Counted from the stretch's first letter, positions 33,364 through 41,508 are shown. The stretch is DNA of 64,000 nucleotides from Rossellomorea pakistanensis (GCF_016908495.1 NZ_JAFBDZ010000003.1:1-64000), one strand, 5' to 3'. Program-made: numbers and translations. The notes: generated from the sequence alone by a model not told the origin.

Positions 33364-34173
33364 GTGAATCAGAAAATAGGATTTATAGGTTGCGGTAATA
33401 TGGCTCAAGCCATCATTGGAGGAATCATCCAATCTGGGCTATTGCCAAAGGAGTCGATTATCGGCAGTGCGAAATCGGAAAAAAGCCTTGAACAAATTAG
33501 TAGAGATTTAGCCATTAAAGTGACAAAAGAAAATATTCTCGTTGCAAAGGAAGCAGATATTCTATTCCTATCAATTAAACCGGATCAGTATGCGGCAGTG
33601 ATAGAAGAAATTCGCGAGCATGTTAAAAAAGAAGTGATTATCGTAACAATCGCAGCCGGTATCACGATGGATTGGATAGAAGAACAATTTCAGTTTCCGA
33701 TAAAAGTAATAAGAACAATGCCAAATACACCTTCATTAGTAAGAGAGGGAATGACCGCATTTTGTGTAAATCATACGATTCAACCAGAAGAAAAAGCAGT
33801 TATAGCCTCCTTATTAGAGAGCTTCGGAAAATCAGAAGAAATTGAGGAGAGGTTAATGGACGCGATTCCGGCAGTGAGCGGTTCATCACCTGCGTACGCT
33901 TTTATGTTTATTGAAGCATTAGCAGACGGTGCCGTCAAAGATGGAATTTCAAGGGACAAAGCGTACCAGCTGGCAGCTCAAAGCTTATTCGGTGCAGCGA
34001 AGATGGTGTTAGAAACCGGGAAACATCCTGGTGAATTAAAGGACCAAGTTTGCTCACCTGGTGGAGCGACAATTGAAGCAGTAGCTACATTAGAAAAACA
34101 TCAATTTCGTGGAGCGATTTTAAAAGCTATGGAGGAATGTACGAAGAAATCAATGGATTTAGGTCGAGGGTAG
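33364..34173 (+). CDS. proC: pyrroline-5-carboxylate reductase
   Basis: A 269-residue NADPH-dependent enzyme for the last step of proline synthesis. The Rossmann loop IGFIGCGNMAQAIIGG is at 5-20, VIRTMPNTPSLVREGMTAF near 118-136, and the substrate/dimer signature SGSSPAYAFMFIEALADGAV near 172-191. KDQVCSPGGATIEAV closes the domain. The GTG start has an AAGGGTG site upstream. Bacillus carries several ProC paralogues (ProG, ProH, ProI); which one this is cannot be decided here. Confidence 0.93.
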   Translation: MNQKIGFIGCGNMAQAIIGGIIQSGLLPKESIIGSAKSEKSLEQISRDLAIKVTKENILVAKEADILFLSIKPDQYAAVIEEIREHVKKEVIIVTIAAGITMDWIEEQFQFPIKVIRTMPNTPSLVREGMTAFCVNHTIQPEEKAVIASLLESFGKSEEIEERLMDAIPAVSGSSPAYAFMFIEALADGAVKDGISRDKAYQLAAQSLFGAAKMVLETGKHPGELKDQVCSPGGATIEAVATLEKHQFRGAILKAMEECTKKSMDLGRG

Positions 34174-34202
34174 TAAGATAATTGCATATTTTTAAAAATG
34201 CA

Positions 34203-34246
34203 GCGCTGTCCCACAAAAGGTTCCATGCCCCCATGTGTGACAGCAC
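34203..34246 (+). terminator. GCTGTCCCA-type hairpin between proC and the coat gene
   Basis: GCGCTGTCCCACA pairs with TGTGTGACAGCAC with one internal mismatch. It lies between convergent genes and can serve both. Related in core sequence to the hairpins at 13676 and 46388. Confidence 0.6.
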
Positions 34247-34252
34247 TACTAT

Positions 34253-34873
34253 TTACTGAAGCGGATAGGATTGAGTAGTCTTTCCGAATCCATTGACCAT
34301 CGTTTGCATATCTTGTGGATTCAGCCTAGGTACTTGATAGTATCCGTGCTTGTTTCGATAAAAGAATAACTCATAGGCCATTTCAATAAAATTAGGGACA
34401 CTATCAGCAATCACTCTTCTCACAACGGGATTTGTTACTTCTAGTGCGGTCATCGTCAAGAGGGAAGCACAACTCTTTATTGAACCAAGCATTTGTCCAG
34501 AGACCTTATCATCATTCAGCTCTTGAAGGTTTGCAGCGGGCTTTTTCGGTTGGGAAGGCTTTAATCCGTATGTAACGGTATTGTTCTGTGTCATTTTATA
34601 ACTTTCAGTTGGTTTCATTGGATCTTTACCTGTTGTAAAGCAATCGACAATAATATTATAGTTGTCTGCAATGAAATGATATTGCCGGTCTAATATTCCA
34701 GAGAGCTCAGGATCTTTAATAAACTGTTTCATCATTAGGTACTGATCTAGAACACCAATGAGACCGGATAAGTCTTCATGTAAATCGAATAGTTCATGCC
34801 CACCATGATTCATTTGTGGTGGATTTTGTGCTTGTGGTTGCTGACCGTTAAATTGATTTTGATTCATGTTCAT
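34253..34873 (-). CDS. CotF-like spore coat protein
   Basis: A 206-residue protein with an Asn/Gln/Pro-rich N-terminus (first 25 residues) followed by a helical domain of the CotF type: LFDLHEDLSGLIGVLDQYLM, KQFIKDPELSGILDRQYHFI, and a second bundle with SCASLLTMTALEVTNPVVRR and IEMAYELFFYRNKHGYYQVP. Such proteins form part of the inner spore coat. ATG at 34873 is used because AGGAGGAA lies 6 bases upstream; a TTG at 34879 is in frame. It fits the presence of other sporulation-linked genes nearby. Confidence 0.8.
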   Translation of the reverse strand: MNMNQNQFNGQQPQAQNPPQMNHGGHELFDLHEDLSGLIGVLDQYLMMKQFIKDPELSGILDRQYHFIADNYNIIVDCFTTGKDPMKPTESYKMTQNNTVTYGLKPSQPKKPAANLQELNDDKVSGQMLGSIKSCASLLTMTALEVTNPVVRRVIADSVPNFIEMAYELFFYRNKHGYYQVPRLNPQDMQTMVNGFGKTTQSYPLQ

Positions 34874-34984
34874 TTTCAATTCCTCCTAATCTTAGTCCAT
34901 CTAGTAGTATGGATTTGAGGAAAGAATCTATGCATGAAAAAATATAGATTTGGGAGGATTTAGGTTAAGGGATTTTCATGTTCT

Positions 34985-35098
34985 GCAGAGTATCTATGCC
35001 TTCAAGAAATAAGCCAGCCACATAGAAAGGGAAAAGGCACCCTTCCTTGGTGGCTCGCCTTATGCTTGTCGGAGCTGTTCGAGGCGCTTCCGCTTTTC
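34985..35098 (-). repeat. copy of the CTTATGCTTGTCGG dispersed element
   Basis: Contains CGCCTTATGCTTGTCGGAG (35057-35075) and CGAGGCGCTTCCGCTTTTCT (35080-35099), both identical to blocks in the copy at 62780-62990. A preceding AAATAAGCCAGCCAC and GGGAAAAGGCACCCTTCC complete the short form, without the GTTGCCACA insert. Orientation is arbitrary. It abuts the SIMPL gene's stop codon. Confidence 0.75.
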
Positions 35099-35761
35099 TT
35101 AATATGTGTAAAATTCAACTGAAACGACGGCTCTAATGGCAATTTGTCCGGGTTGAACAGGTGCTCCCTGGTCAGCGGCTTTTAGCAATTGAACATTTGC
35201 ATAAGGAATAGGTACATTTATTGGCTGTTCATTGATTACCTTTGGTTGTGGATTCAGGTTCTGACCAGATGCATGTGATAGGGTTTTTGCTTTCTGGAAT
35301 GCTGTTTTGTAAGCAGCTGTGAGAGCATTTTGATAATAAAAGCCCGGGTCAGAGTGGACGAATTGGATACTTTCGACAACATTAGCACCACATTTAAGCG
35401 CTTCATCGATAATCTTTCCTACTTTATTTATGTCCCTGATGGTGATCTGAAAAATTTGCCTAACCTCATATCCAGTTAAAATCTGTTGCCCATCTTCATA
35501 TCTATATTGAGGATAGACCTGGTAGGTTATCGTTTGAATATCATTTTCAGAGATTCCACTACTTTTAAAACATAATAGTAGTCTACTTGAGATTAGATTG
35601 TTTTGTTGTTGGGCTATTGATAGCTCTTTATCATTCGTAACAACCCCGAGTGTAGCGGTTGCTTGGTTAGGATCAACAAACAAAGTATGTTCTCCACTTA
35701 CAGTAATGGTTCCCCTTGATGTTTTAGTGTTATCTCTTATTCCATACATTGAACGATACAT
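35099..35761 (-). CDS. SIMPL domain (DUF541) protein
   Basis: A 220-residue SIMPL/DUF541 family protein. Seen blocks are GTITVSGEHTLFVDPNQATA near the start (family strand with VSGEG-like motif), LSIAQQQNNLISSRLL, QTITYQVYPQYRYEDGQQ, LTGYEVRQIFQITIRDINKV, and AVVSVEFYTY at the end. No signal peptide is evident, unlike many family members, which suggests cytoplasmic or spore-coat location. ATG 35761 is preferred for its AGGTGA at 6 bases; GTG 35770 is in frame. The upstream Gly/Pro-rich gene stops immediately before this gene, so the pair is coupled. Confidence 0.78.
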   Translation of the reverse strand: MYRSMYGIRDNTKTSRGTITVSGEHTLFVDPNQATATLGVVTNDKELSIAQQQNNLISSRLLLCFKSSGISENDIQTITYQVYPQYRYEDGQQILTGYEVRQIFQITIRDINKVGKIIDEALKCGANVVESIQFVHSDPGFYYQNALTAAYKTAFQKAKTLSHASGQNLNPQPKVINEQPINVPIPYANVQLLKAADQGAPVQPGQIAIRAVVSVEFYTY

Positions 35762-35770
35762 ATTGGTCAC

Positions 35771-36172
35771 CTAATAGCATTGGAAGGATTGAATTCGATT
35801 TAAGTCTACTCCGAAGTATACCCATCTATAACCAATCCATCTCCATCCTGAAATAGAGCGTCTTCCTACAAAGATTGGAAAAAACCAAAAAGACTGTCTG
35901 CCTCTTAACCAAATATACGTGAAGCGGAATAAGCAGCCTTGTATAGCACCAGGGTCTACGGCTAAGGTACTTGGTCCTTGTGCAGCAAGTGAAGGCTCAA
36001 AGGATGGTGGTGGTCCTGGAGGCCCTTGATTTGTCCCACCTCCTGATTGTTCTGGAGGTGGAAAGCTAGGGAAACCTTGGTCGCTCCCTCCTCCACCTGG
36101 AAACCCAGGAAACCCTTGATTTCCTCCACTAGGCGGGAATGGAAAATTAAAGGTTTGTCTCTGATCAAACAT
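35771..36172 (-). CDS. Gly/Pro-rich protein with aromatic-rich C-terminal domain
   Basis: A 133-residue protein in two halves. Residues 1-65 are Gly/Pro/Phe-rich and repetitive (NQGFPGFPGGGGSDQGFPSF, then FPPPEQ). From about 78 on, a compact Cys/Trp/Tyr/Arg-rich domain reads GCLFRFTYIWLRGRQSFWFF, then a PIFVGRRSISGWRW block, and ends in QCY. The second half resembles a Bacillus domain of spore or surface proteins sometimes labelled transporter; I know no function. AGAGGAGGATA precedes the ATG. It is joined to the SIMPL gene and near a CotF-like coat gene, which favours a role in the spore surface. Confidence 0.65.
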   Translation of the reverse strand: MFDQRQTFNFPFPPSGGNQGFPGFPGGGGSDQGFPSFPPPEQSGGGTNQGPPGPPPSFEPSLAAQGPSTLAVDPGAIQGCLFRFTYIWLRGRQSFWFFPIFVGRRSISGWRWIGYRWVYFGVDLNRIQSFQCY

Positions 36173-36635
36173 GGCAAATATCCTCCTCTTTCTGTATTCT
36201 CGTACTATTCTATGAGAGGAGGATGGAGTGGTGCGTATCTGATATGGGCAGAGAATGTTGGTTAGATGAATAGGGAGAAAGAGACTTATATTATCACTTT
36301 TGGAAAATAATGCTCAAAGGATTATAAAAAAAGCCAGAAGGAATGGCGGTTTTACTTGTGGGAGTAAATTAGAAATAACAGTCAGTTGAAGGGATTTTCC
36401 TTATCGTCCCAACTAGTACTGACCTTCATAGCCCAGATGAAGACCATTTTCCATTACGCCCAACTTAGTTATGTCCTTCAAGCCTTTATTTAAGAGATTT
36501 GGATTAAATAATAGTCTGCAGACAGATATTCCTCATATCTAATCCACATGATTAAACACAGCAACCCCTATTAATTCAGCCGTGTAAATACCTTTGTGAG
36601 TATAGATGAAAACCGAATAGAAATTTTAATACTAC
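36173..36635. other. long intergenic region without a clear gene
   Basis: About 460 bases between the Gly/Pro-rich gene and the permease terminator. Only a weak CCAGAAGG...TGGCGGTTTT hairpin near 36330 is visible. No frame with both a start and a ribosome binding site was found on either strand. Confidence 0.5.
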
Positions 36636-36677
36636 AATAAAAATACACAAGCGGTTCCATTGATGAAATCGCTTGTG
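36636..36677 (-). terminator. terminator of the purine permease
   Basis: On the minus strand, CACAAGCG (36677-36670) pairs with CGCTTGTG (36653-36646), followed by TATTTTTATT. It lies about 75 bases after the permease stop. Confidence 0.65.
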
Positions 36678-36750
36678 CACGGCTTTGTTCATATAGAATG
36701 TGTACCATTGAAGTCAATCTGTTAAGAAAGGAAGGACGATTATTACTTTA

Positions 36751-38052
36751 TTAGTGCGGCAAAAATGCCAATTGATAAAGAAACAGTACTGCAAATATAT
36801 ATAACAATGGATGAACTTTCTTTCCTTCACCCTTTACCACTTTTAAGAGCGGATAAGAAATAAATCCAAGTGCAATTCCAGTTGCAATACTAGAAGTAAG
36901 TGGCATGCTTAAAATAATCAGGAACGCAGGGAAGGCTTCATCAATCTGATTCCACTTGATAGCAGAAATACTTCCCATCATTAAGCTACCTACAATGATA
37001 AGCGCGGGAGCTGTAATCGCAGATAGTCCAGATACAGCACTTACTAATGGGCCAAAGAAGGCTGCGATAATAAATAGAACAGAAACGGTTAAAGTTGTTA
37101 ATCCCGTACGACCACCTGCTGCTACTCCCGAGGAGGATTCGATATAGGCAGATGTTGGACTTGTCCCAAACATTGCTCCTACTGTTGTGGCAACAGAATC
37201 AGCAAGAAGTGCTTCCTTTGCTCTTGGCAATGTGTTCCCTTTCATGAGACCTGCTTGTTGGGCAACACCGATCATGGTTCCGGTCGTATCAAAGATCGTA
37301 ACAAGTAGGAAAGAAAAGACAACCGCATATAAACCGTGTTGAATAACTTCTCCTAAAGCAGTAATCGGATTAAAGACAATGAATCCTTCTGAAAGTGATG
37401 GGAATGATAAGAAACCTTCATTAAAGGAAAGCTGTCCTGTAAAGAATGCAAGGACCCCAGTTAAAACCATTCCTATAAATAATGCACCATTCACGTTTAA
37501 AACCATTAATACTAATGTTACCGCCAACCCGAATAAGGCGAGGAGAACACCAGGATCATGTAAATCCCCAAGTGTAACAAGATTTGTAGGATGAGCGGCT
37601 ACGATTCCGGTAAGACGCAAACCAATAAAAGCTATAAATAATCCAATACCTGCAGTAATTCCATGCTTTAGATTTTCAGGAATTGCTTCAATTAATTTCT
37701 TTCTGAATGGTGTTAAAGATAGGAGAATAAAGATAATTCCAGCTATAAAGACAGCAGCAAAAGCAGTTTGGTAGGTGATATCATCATTACCGCCAACTAC
37801 TGAGTAAGTAAAATAGGCGTTTAAACCCATACCAGGTGCGATAGCAATAGGATAATTAGCGAATAATGCCATCCATAGCGTTCCAATTACGGCTGAAATG
37901 ATGGTGGCAAGAAATACTTGATCAAAAGGTACACCCGCATCAGCTAAAATGACGGGATTAACAATGACGATATAAACCATTGTTAAAAAAGTCGTAATCC
38001 CTGCAATAATTTCGGTTTTAGGATTTGTACCGTTCTCTTTCAATTTAAACAT
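36751..38052 (-). CDS. NCS2/AzgA family purine permease
   Basis: A 433-residue transporter with about 12-14 membrane segments of the AzgA-like NCS2 branch (adenine/guanine/hypoxanthine permeases; PbuG and PbuO in B. subtilis). Signature blocks are TEIIAGITTFLTMVYIVIVN near the start, APGMGLNAYFTYSVV, IPENLKHGITAGIGLFIAFI, FDTTGTMIGVAQQAG and GTSPTSAYIESSSGVAAGGR. ATG at 38052 is chosen because GGAGG lies 8 bases upstream; a longer frame from 38124 has no site. A PurR-like box pair overlaps its promoter. Confidence 0.92.
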   Translation of the reverse strand: MFKLKENGTNPKTEIIAGITTFLTMVYIVIVNPVILADAGVPFDQVFLATIISAVIGTLWMALFANYPIAIAPGMGLNAYFTYSVVGGNDDITYQTAFAAVFIAGIIFILLSLTPFRKKLIEAIPENLKHGITAGIGLFIAFIGLRLTGIVAAHPTNLVTLGDLHDPGVLLALFGLAVTLVLMVLNVNGALFIGMVLTGVLAFFTGQLSFNEGFLSFPSLSEGFIVFNPITALGEVIQHGLYAVVFSFLLVTIFDTTGTMIGVAQQAGLMKGNTLPRAKEALLADSVATTVGAMFGTSPTSAYIESSSGVAAGGRTGLTTLTVSVLFIIAAFFGPLVSAVSGLSAITAPALIIVGSLMMGSISAIKWNQIDEAFPAFLIILSMPLTSSIATGIALGFISYPLLKVVKGEGKKVHPLLYIFAVLFLYQLAFLPH

Positions 38053-38070
38053 AGTGAAACCTCCAAAAGA

Positions 38071-38107
38071 CGAACAATTTTTAAACACAAATATTATAAT
38101 ATTCGTT
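38071..38107 (-). promoter_or_regulatory. PurR-box-like inverted pair over the permease promoter
   Basis: On the minus strand AACGAATATT (38107-38098) is followed, 18 bases later, by AATTGTTCG (38079-38071). The second box is an inverted CGAACAATT, a good PurR half-site; the first is a weaker one. TTGAAA with a 17-base spacer to TATTAT overlaps the first box. No purine riboswitch aptamer was recognised. Confidence 0.45.
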
Positions 38108-38171
38108 ATTAATCTTAATTTCAAGTGCTGAGAGTGAAAAGATTCGTTTACAAGCTTTTCTAATCATAAAA

Positions 38172-38227
38172 TCAAAAGGCCGTTCCAAAAGAAATGGTTT
38201 CGGATTTCTTTTAGAACAGCTTTTTTA
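38172..38227 (-). terminator. terminator downstream of the nitroreductase
   Basis: On the minus strand GTTCTAAAAGAAA pairs with TTTCTTTTGGAAC with one wobble/mismatch, followed by GGCCTTTTGATTTT. It lies beyond a repeat element, about 270 bases after the nitroreductase stop. Confidence 0.55.
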
Positions 38228-38299
38228 ACGTGTTAACAAATATTATATTAAGAAAGGAACTCATGAAATTTTTGGAATGCTTACGGCGTACGGCTAAAG

Positions 38300-38498
38300 A
38301 GTATATCGGTTTCCAGCTTCAGCACCTAGTTCCTCGAGACATAAGCCAAGGCACCTAAAAAGGGGAAAAGCTCTCCCTTACTAGGTGGCCTGTCTTATGC
38401 TATGCCTGCGGCCAACACGATGTGGTTCAGAAAGACGTTGCCACAAGACATGGCATACTTAGCCTTTCATCCTTTTTCCAAGGCTCTTCCGCTTTTCT
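38300..38498 (-). repeat. long-form copy of the dispersed element
   Basis: Contains CACCTAG, GACATAAGCCAAG, a CTTATGCTATGCCTGCGGCC core and the insert GACGTTGCCACAAGACATGGC (in two parts with the inverted GCCAC/ATGGC), then CTTAGCCTTTCATCC and GGCTCTTCCGCTTTTCTATT at the end. The same order occurs in the copy at 62780. It fills the gap before the nitroreductase stop codon. Orientation is arbitrary. Confidence 0.7.
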
Positions 38499-38500
38499 AT

Positions 38501-39112
38501 TTATTCCGCCCAGGTAATTAGATTACGTATATCAAGACGATCGGTTTTACGTGCCTCTTGTAACGGTTTTCCAATGGTAATTAGCATAATTGGAAGAAAA
38601 CGATCAGTGACATTAAACGTTTCTTTTAGTAATTGCGGATTAAAACCTCCGATTGGGCATGTGTCCCATCCTTTTGCTTTAGCGGTTATCATTAATTGCA
38701 TTGCAGCTAATGAAGCGTTACTGAAAGCAGCATCTCTTGGGTATTGGTCACGAGTATAGGCTCCTTGAATCTGCTTGTTTAAAACTGCCTTGATTTCTGC
38801 AGTCATCTCACCTTTTTCGACGGATGGGTCAAAGACGGGATCGACATTTTTATTTGCCTCGAGATCACCTAAAACGGCAACTACTGCTGATGCATCAACG
38901 ATTTGTTGTTGGTTAAAAGCAATAGGAAGAAGCTTTTCCTGAACTTCTTTATGATCAAAAACAAGAAAATTCCAATGCTGCAGATTCCAAGCTGAAGGAG
39001 CTTTTCCTGCCATTTCTAAGATGCTGACTAATTCTTCACGAGGAATTTCTATATTTGGATCGTACACTTTCGTCGAACGTCTTTCTTCCATTACATTTAA
39101 TATATTTTCCAT
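38501..39112 (-). CDS. nitroreductase family protein, YodC-like
   Basis: A 203-residue FMN-dependent nitroreductase close to B. subtilis YodC. FMN-binding blocks are ERRSTKVYDPN near 11-21, KAPSAWNLQHWNFLVFD near 36-52 and KGWDTCPIGGFNPQLL near 152-167. It probably reduces quinones or nitroaromatics with NAD(P)H. AGGAGGG lies 7 bases before the ATG. The gene is divergent from an HxlR-type regulator resembling YodB, the repressor of yodC in B. subtilis, with a dyad-rich operator between them, so electrophile-induced expression is expected. Confidence 0.9.
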   Translation of the reverse strand: MENILNVMEERRSTKVYDPNIEIPREELVSILEMAGKAPSAWNLQHWNFLVFDHKEVQEKLLPIAFNQQQIVDASAVVAVLGDLEANKNVDPVFDPSVEKGEMTAEIKAVLNKQIQGAYTRDQYPRDAAFSNASLAAMQLMITAKAKGWDTCPIGGFNPQLLKETFNVTDRFLPIMLITIGKPLQEARKTDRLDIRNLITWAE

Positions 39113-39160
39113 AGGGGAACCCTCCTAGATATTTTCACTAATTTAAATAATGTGATATAG

Positions 39161-39188
39161 TAAGTAAAGTAACTTACTTTTTGTAAGT
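39161..39188. promoter_or_regulatory. overlapping operators between the YodC-like and HxlR genes
   Basis: ACTTAC (39172-39177) and GTAAGT (39183-39188) form a perfect dyad with a T5 spacer. TAAGT at 39161-39165 and ACTTA at 39172-39176 make a second overlapping dyad. The position in the divergent promoter region fits an HxlR-family repressor that controls both genes. Confidence 0.6.
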
Positions 39189-39259
39189 GACAACATTTCT
39201 CACTATAAAAGAAGTTTTACGCTTCGTCAAGTAATAAATTTTTAAGGAACGTGATGATT

Positions 39260-39571
39260 ATGGATAAACAATATCTTTGCCCTAAATACGAGGCTGCTTT
39301 TGAATTATTAGGGAAGCGATGGATGGGTATCATTATTAAAGTATTATTTACAGGTCCATGCCGTTTTAAAGAATTAAATGAGTACATCCCAAATATTAGC
39401 CAGAAAATGCTTTCTGAAAGACTCAAGGAACTTGAAGGTATTGGTGTCATTAAAAGATATGTCTATCCTGAAACCCCTGTTAGAATTCAATATGGTTTGA
39501 CTGAAAAAGGACTGGCATTAAAAGGTGTTTTAGAAGAAGTTCAAGATTGGGCCGAGGATTGGATGAAATAA
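39260..39571 (+). CDS. HxlR-family redox-sensing repressor, YodB-like
   Basis: A 103-residue winged-helix HxlR/MarR-type regulator. The N-terminus MDKQYLCPKYEAAF has Cys7, matching the redox-active Cys6 of YodB/CatR. The DNA-binding part reads RFKELNEYIPNISQKMLSER and the wing LKELEGIGVIKRYVYPETP. The protein ends WAEDWMK, so the C-terminal cysteines that YodB uses for intersubunit disulfides are missing. AAGGA at 39244 suits ATG 39260; ATG 39254 and GTG 39251 are in frame. Divergent from the YodC-like nitroreductase. Confidence 0.85.
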   Translation: MDKQYLCPKYEAAFELLGKRWMGIIIKVLFTGPCRFKELNEYIPNISQKMLSERLKELEGIGVIKRYVYPETPVRIQYGLTEKGLALKGVLEEVQDWAEDWMK

Positions 39572-39672
39572 GTGAACTCCCAACCATTCATAAGATTGTA
39601 AATGTTTTACCCTTCAAAGCAGGGGAAAATAATGTATCATATCAGAGACATAATCAAAGGAGGGTTTTCCTC

Positions 39673-39768
39673 ATGCAAGGGAATAAAGACGAAAAAATAT
39701 TAGTCATTGTGATGTTTGTTATAGCCTTCGTACTTTTAGTCGCAATCTTAAGGAAGTATATTTTTTAA
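39673..39768 (+). CDS. 31-residue single-span membrane microprotein
   Basis: ATG at 39673 lies 8 bases after AAAGGAGG (39657-39664). The product MQGNKDEKILVIVMFVIAF plus VLLVAILRKYIF has a charged N-terminus and one membrane helix, then a basic end. A longer open frame from 39547 has no site and overlaps the regulator gene. I do not recognise it. A terminator follows at 39793. Quality of the ribosome binding site argues that it is real. Confidence 0.65.
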   Translation: MQGNKDEKILVIVMFVIAFVLLVAILRKYIF

Positions 39769-39792
39769 TCGCATAAATGTAGTGGAACGGGA

Positions 39793-39821
39793 GTGGCACA
39801 ATCTGTGTCATTTTTTTTTTC
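39793..39821 (+). terminator. terminator after the microprotein gene
   Basis: TGGCACA and TGTGTCA form a short stem around ATC, followed by ten T. Confidence 0.7.
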
Positions 39822-39929
39822 TCCCACAGACTTCTTAATATCCTTCACGCATTTGTATTAATATTCACCACAAAAAACCCCTCCATCGAATTGGTTGAAT
39901 TTGCTAATATGATAAAGGGGGGATTTAGG

Positions 39930-40805
39930 ATGAAAATAAAAGCCTTAATGGTTCTGGCAGCGGCTTACCTTTCGATTTATTTAGCTATTTTTTGTTATGT
40001 AAAATATTTTGAATTAGAAAAGCCTCTGTTTCTTACACATTATTACGAGAAAATTGCAGCTGAATCCAGCTCGATTGTAGAATTTAACCTTTTTTATTTT
40101 GTCAATCAATCTGAGGAGAAACATTTGGTAGGGGTATCGACAAAAGGGGAAAGTGAATCCATTTTTCGTTTAAAAAGTGATGTTGCCGAATACCATGAGG
40201 GGGTTTATGTAGGGCGTAACGCATTAATTGAGGGGACACTGGTGGAAGATGAACTGGTTTTAAATGAAATGGTGTTCCTTTTTTCAGATGGGAGTCATCA
40301 AGAAGCTGATATAGGTGAAATACGTTTGATAAAAGAAATTCTTAATAAAAAGAAAATGATTGACTTCTTTGGAACAGGTTCCAGTAATCAAGGGGAATCA
40401 TTCTACGGAGGGAAAATTACTAGTGACGCAACTCTAGTAGGAATTCATTATCCTTTCGAAAAGAAACTCGATTCTTTGATAACGATGAAATTAAACTCTA
40501 CCAATGATTACAACCCGGCATATCCTGAAACAGTAAATTTAGAAATTACCAATAAAATGGAATATCTAAAAGTTGAAGAACTGCCATTGGAACTTGAAAG
40601 AAAAGAGCTATTGAGACTAAATGGGGTTATAAATAAAGACAAAATGTATACTAATGGAATTCACGCACTCGAGTTTCAAGTCTATGGCTACTTTAAAACA
40701 AAGGATGGGACTTTTCAGGATATTATTATGCATATAGGAGAACGTTTGTATTTGACTCAGCAAGAAATTAAGAAAATAGATAGGAAACGAGAGGAGAATC
40801 AATAG
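39930..40805 (+). CDS. membrane-anchored protein of unknown function
   Basis: A 291-residue protein with one N-terminal membrane segment (about 5-25) and a large extracellular part with no cysteines. The external part is rich in Glu and beta-prone, with short related phrases such as VGVSTKGESE and VGIHYPFEKK. I do not recognise a family. ATG 39930 is taken because AAGGGGGGA lies about 9 bases upstream; a longer frame from 39891 has no site. It overlaps the next gene by one base, so the two are coupled and may form a complex in the membrane. Confidence 0.65.
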   Translation: MKIKALMVLAAAYLSIYLAIFCYVKYFELEKPLFLTHYYEKIAAESSSIVEFNLFYFVNQSEEKHLVGVSTKGESESIFRLKSDVAEYHEGVYVGRNALIEGTLVEDELVLNEMVFLFSDGSHQEADIGEIRLIKEILNKKKMIDFFGTGSSNQGESFYGGKITSDATLVGIHYPFEKKLDSLITMKLNSTNDYNPAYPETVNLEITNKMEYLKVEELPLELERKELLRLNGVINKDKMYTNGIHALEFQVYGYFKTKDGTFQDIIMHIGERLYLTQQEIKKIDRKREENQ

Positions 40806-41356
40806 TGACTAGAAGTTTACTTCGGATCATTGTCTTTGGCTTGATGATTATTCTTGTTGATTTTAGAATAGGTACATTTGATGTCGTTAATGATTCAATT
40901 GGCTATATTCTAATCTATAATGGGATAAAAAGCATGACTAACATTAGATGGTTCCGGTATGCGAAAGTTTCGACGATTATTTTGGCGATTTTTTCTCTAA
41001 TAGAGTTATTTGGTTGGAATCACATTCAATTAAATGGAGCCTATGGAGAAATGAAGCTTTTTGCAGTCTTCGGAGGACTCATTAGCCTAATCTCTTTGTT
41101 TAACAACCTGAATATTATGGCTGGATTCATTCAGCTATTACAAGATGAGGGAATTGTGGGTGCGGATAGAAAATTAGCATCTTTTAGAAAAGTATATTTT
41201 GTCATTAATGCTTTAATCATTTTACTGTTACCCTTTTCGATGTTTTTTGCTGATTGGTATTTATCCATCCTTCCTTTACCATTCCTTATTGGGTTTATAG
41301 TTGAAGTGATGTTAATCTATCGAATTAATTCTTTAAAGGCCTATTATTCTACGTGA
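40805..41356 (+). CDS. small polytopic membrane protein of unknown function
   Basis: A 183-residue protein with about five hydrophobic segments (near 5-20, 52-66, 82-100, 130-150, 152-172). GTG start overlaps the stop of the previous gene (TAGTG). AGAGGAG lies 7 bases upstream. No motif of a known transporter or enzyme was found. A structured stretch at 41411-41508 follows and probably ends the transcript. Confidence 0.65.
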   Translation: MTRSLLRIIVFGLMIILVDFRIGTFDVVNDSIGYILIYNGIKSMTNIRWFRYAKVSTIILAIFSLIELFGWNHIQLNGAYGEMKLFAVFGGLISLISLFNNLNIMAGFIQLLQDEGIVGADRKLASFRKVYFVINALIILLLPFSMFFADWYLSILPLPFLIGFIVEVMLIYRINSLKAYYST

Positions 41357-41410
41357 ATTTCTTTTTAGCTCCCCAAAACAGCGATTTAAAGCTAGGATGA
41401 ATAGGCTAAG

Positions 41411-41508
41411 AGACACCAATTTATTAATGGAGGAAAACACTGATATCGTATGTGGTAGAATGGATTACCAAATTCTACAGGATTAGTCCTTTATTGGTTT
41501 TTTTATCA
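41411..41508 (+). terminator. structured region / terminator before the kinase gene
   Basis: ACCAAT (41415-41420) can pair with ATTGGT (41493-41498), followed by seven T. Inside lies a second hairpin GTAGAAT (41455-41461) / ATTCTAC (41472-41478). The long two-part stem is unusual for a plain terminator and could be a leader element of the downstream kinase. Confidence 0.45.

Noticed and set aside
35099..36265. Plus-strand and other minus-strand frames of 71-72 codons over the Gly/Pro-rich gene
   Set aside because: Shadows caused by the Gly/Pro codon bias; the frame with AGAGGAGGATA and coupling to the SIMPL gene is the real one.
36533..36620. Minus-strand open stretch reading FYSVFIYTHKGIYTAELIG and on to a stop
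   Set aside because: It looks protein-like for about 28 codons, possibly a gene remnant, but has no start, no ribosome binding site and no family I can name.
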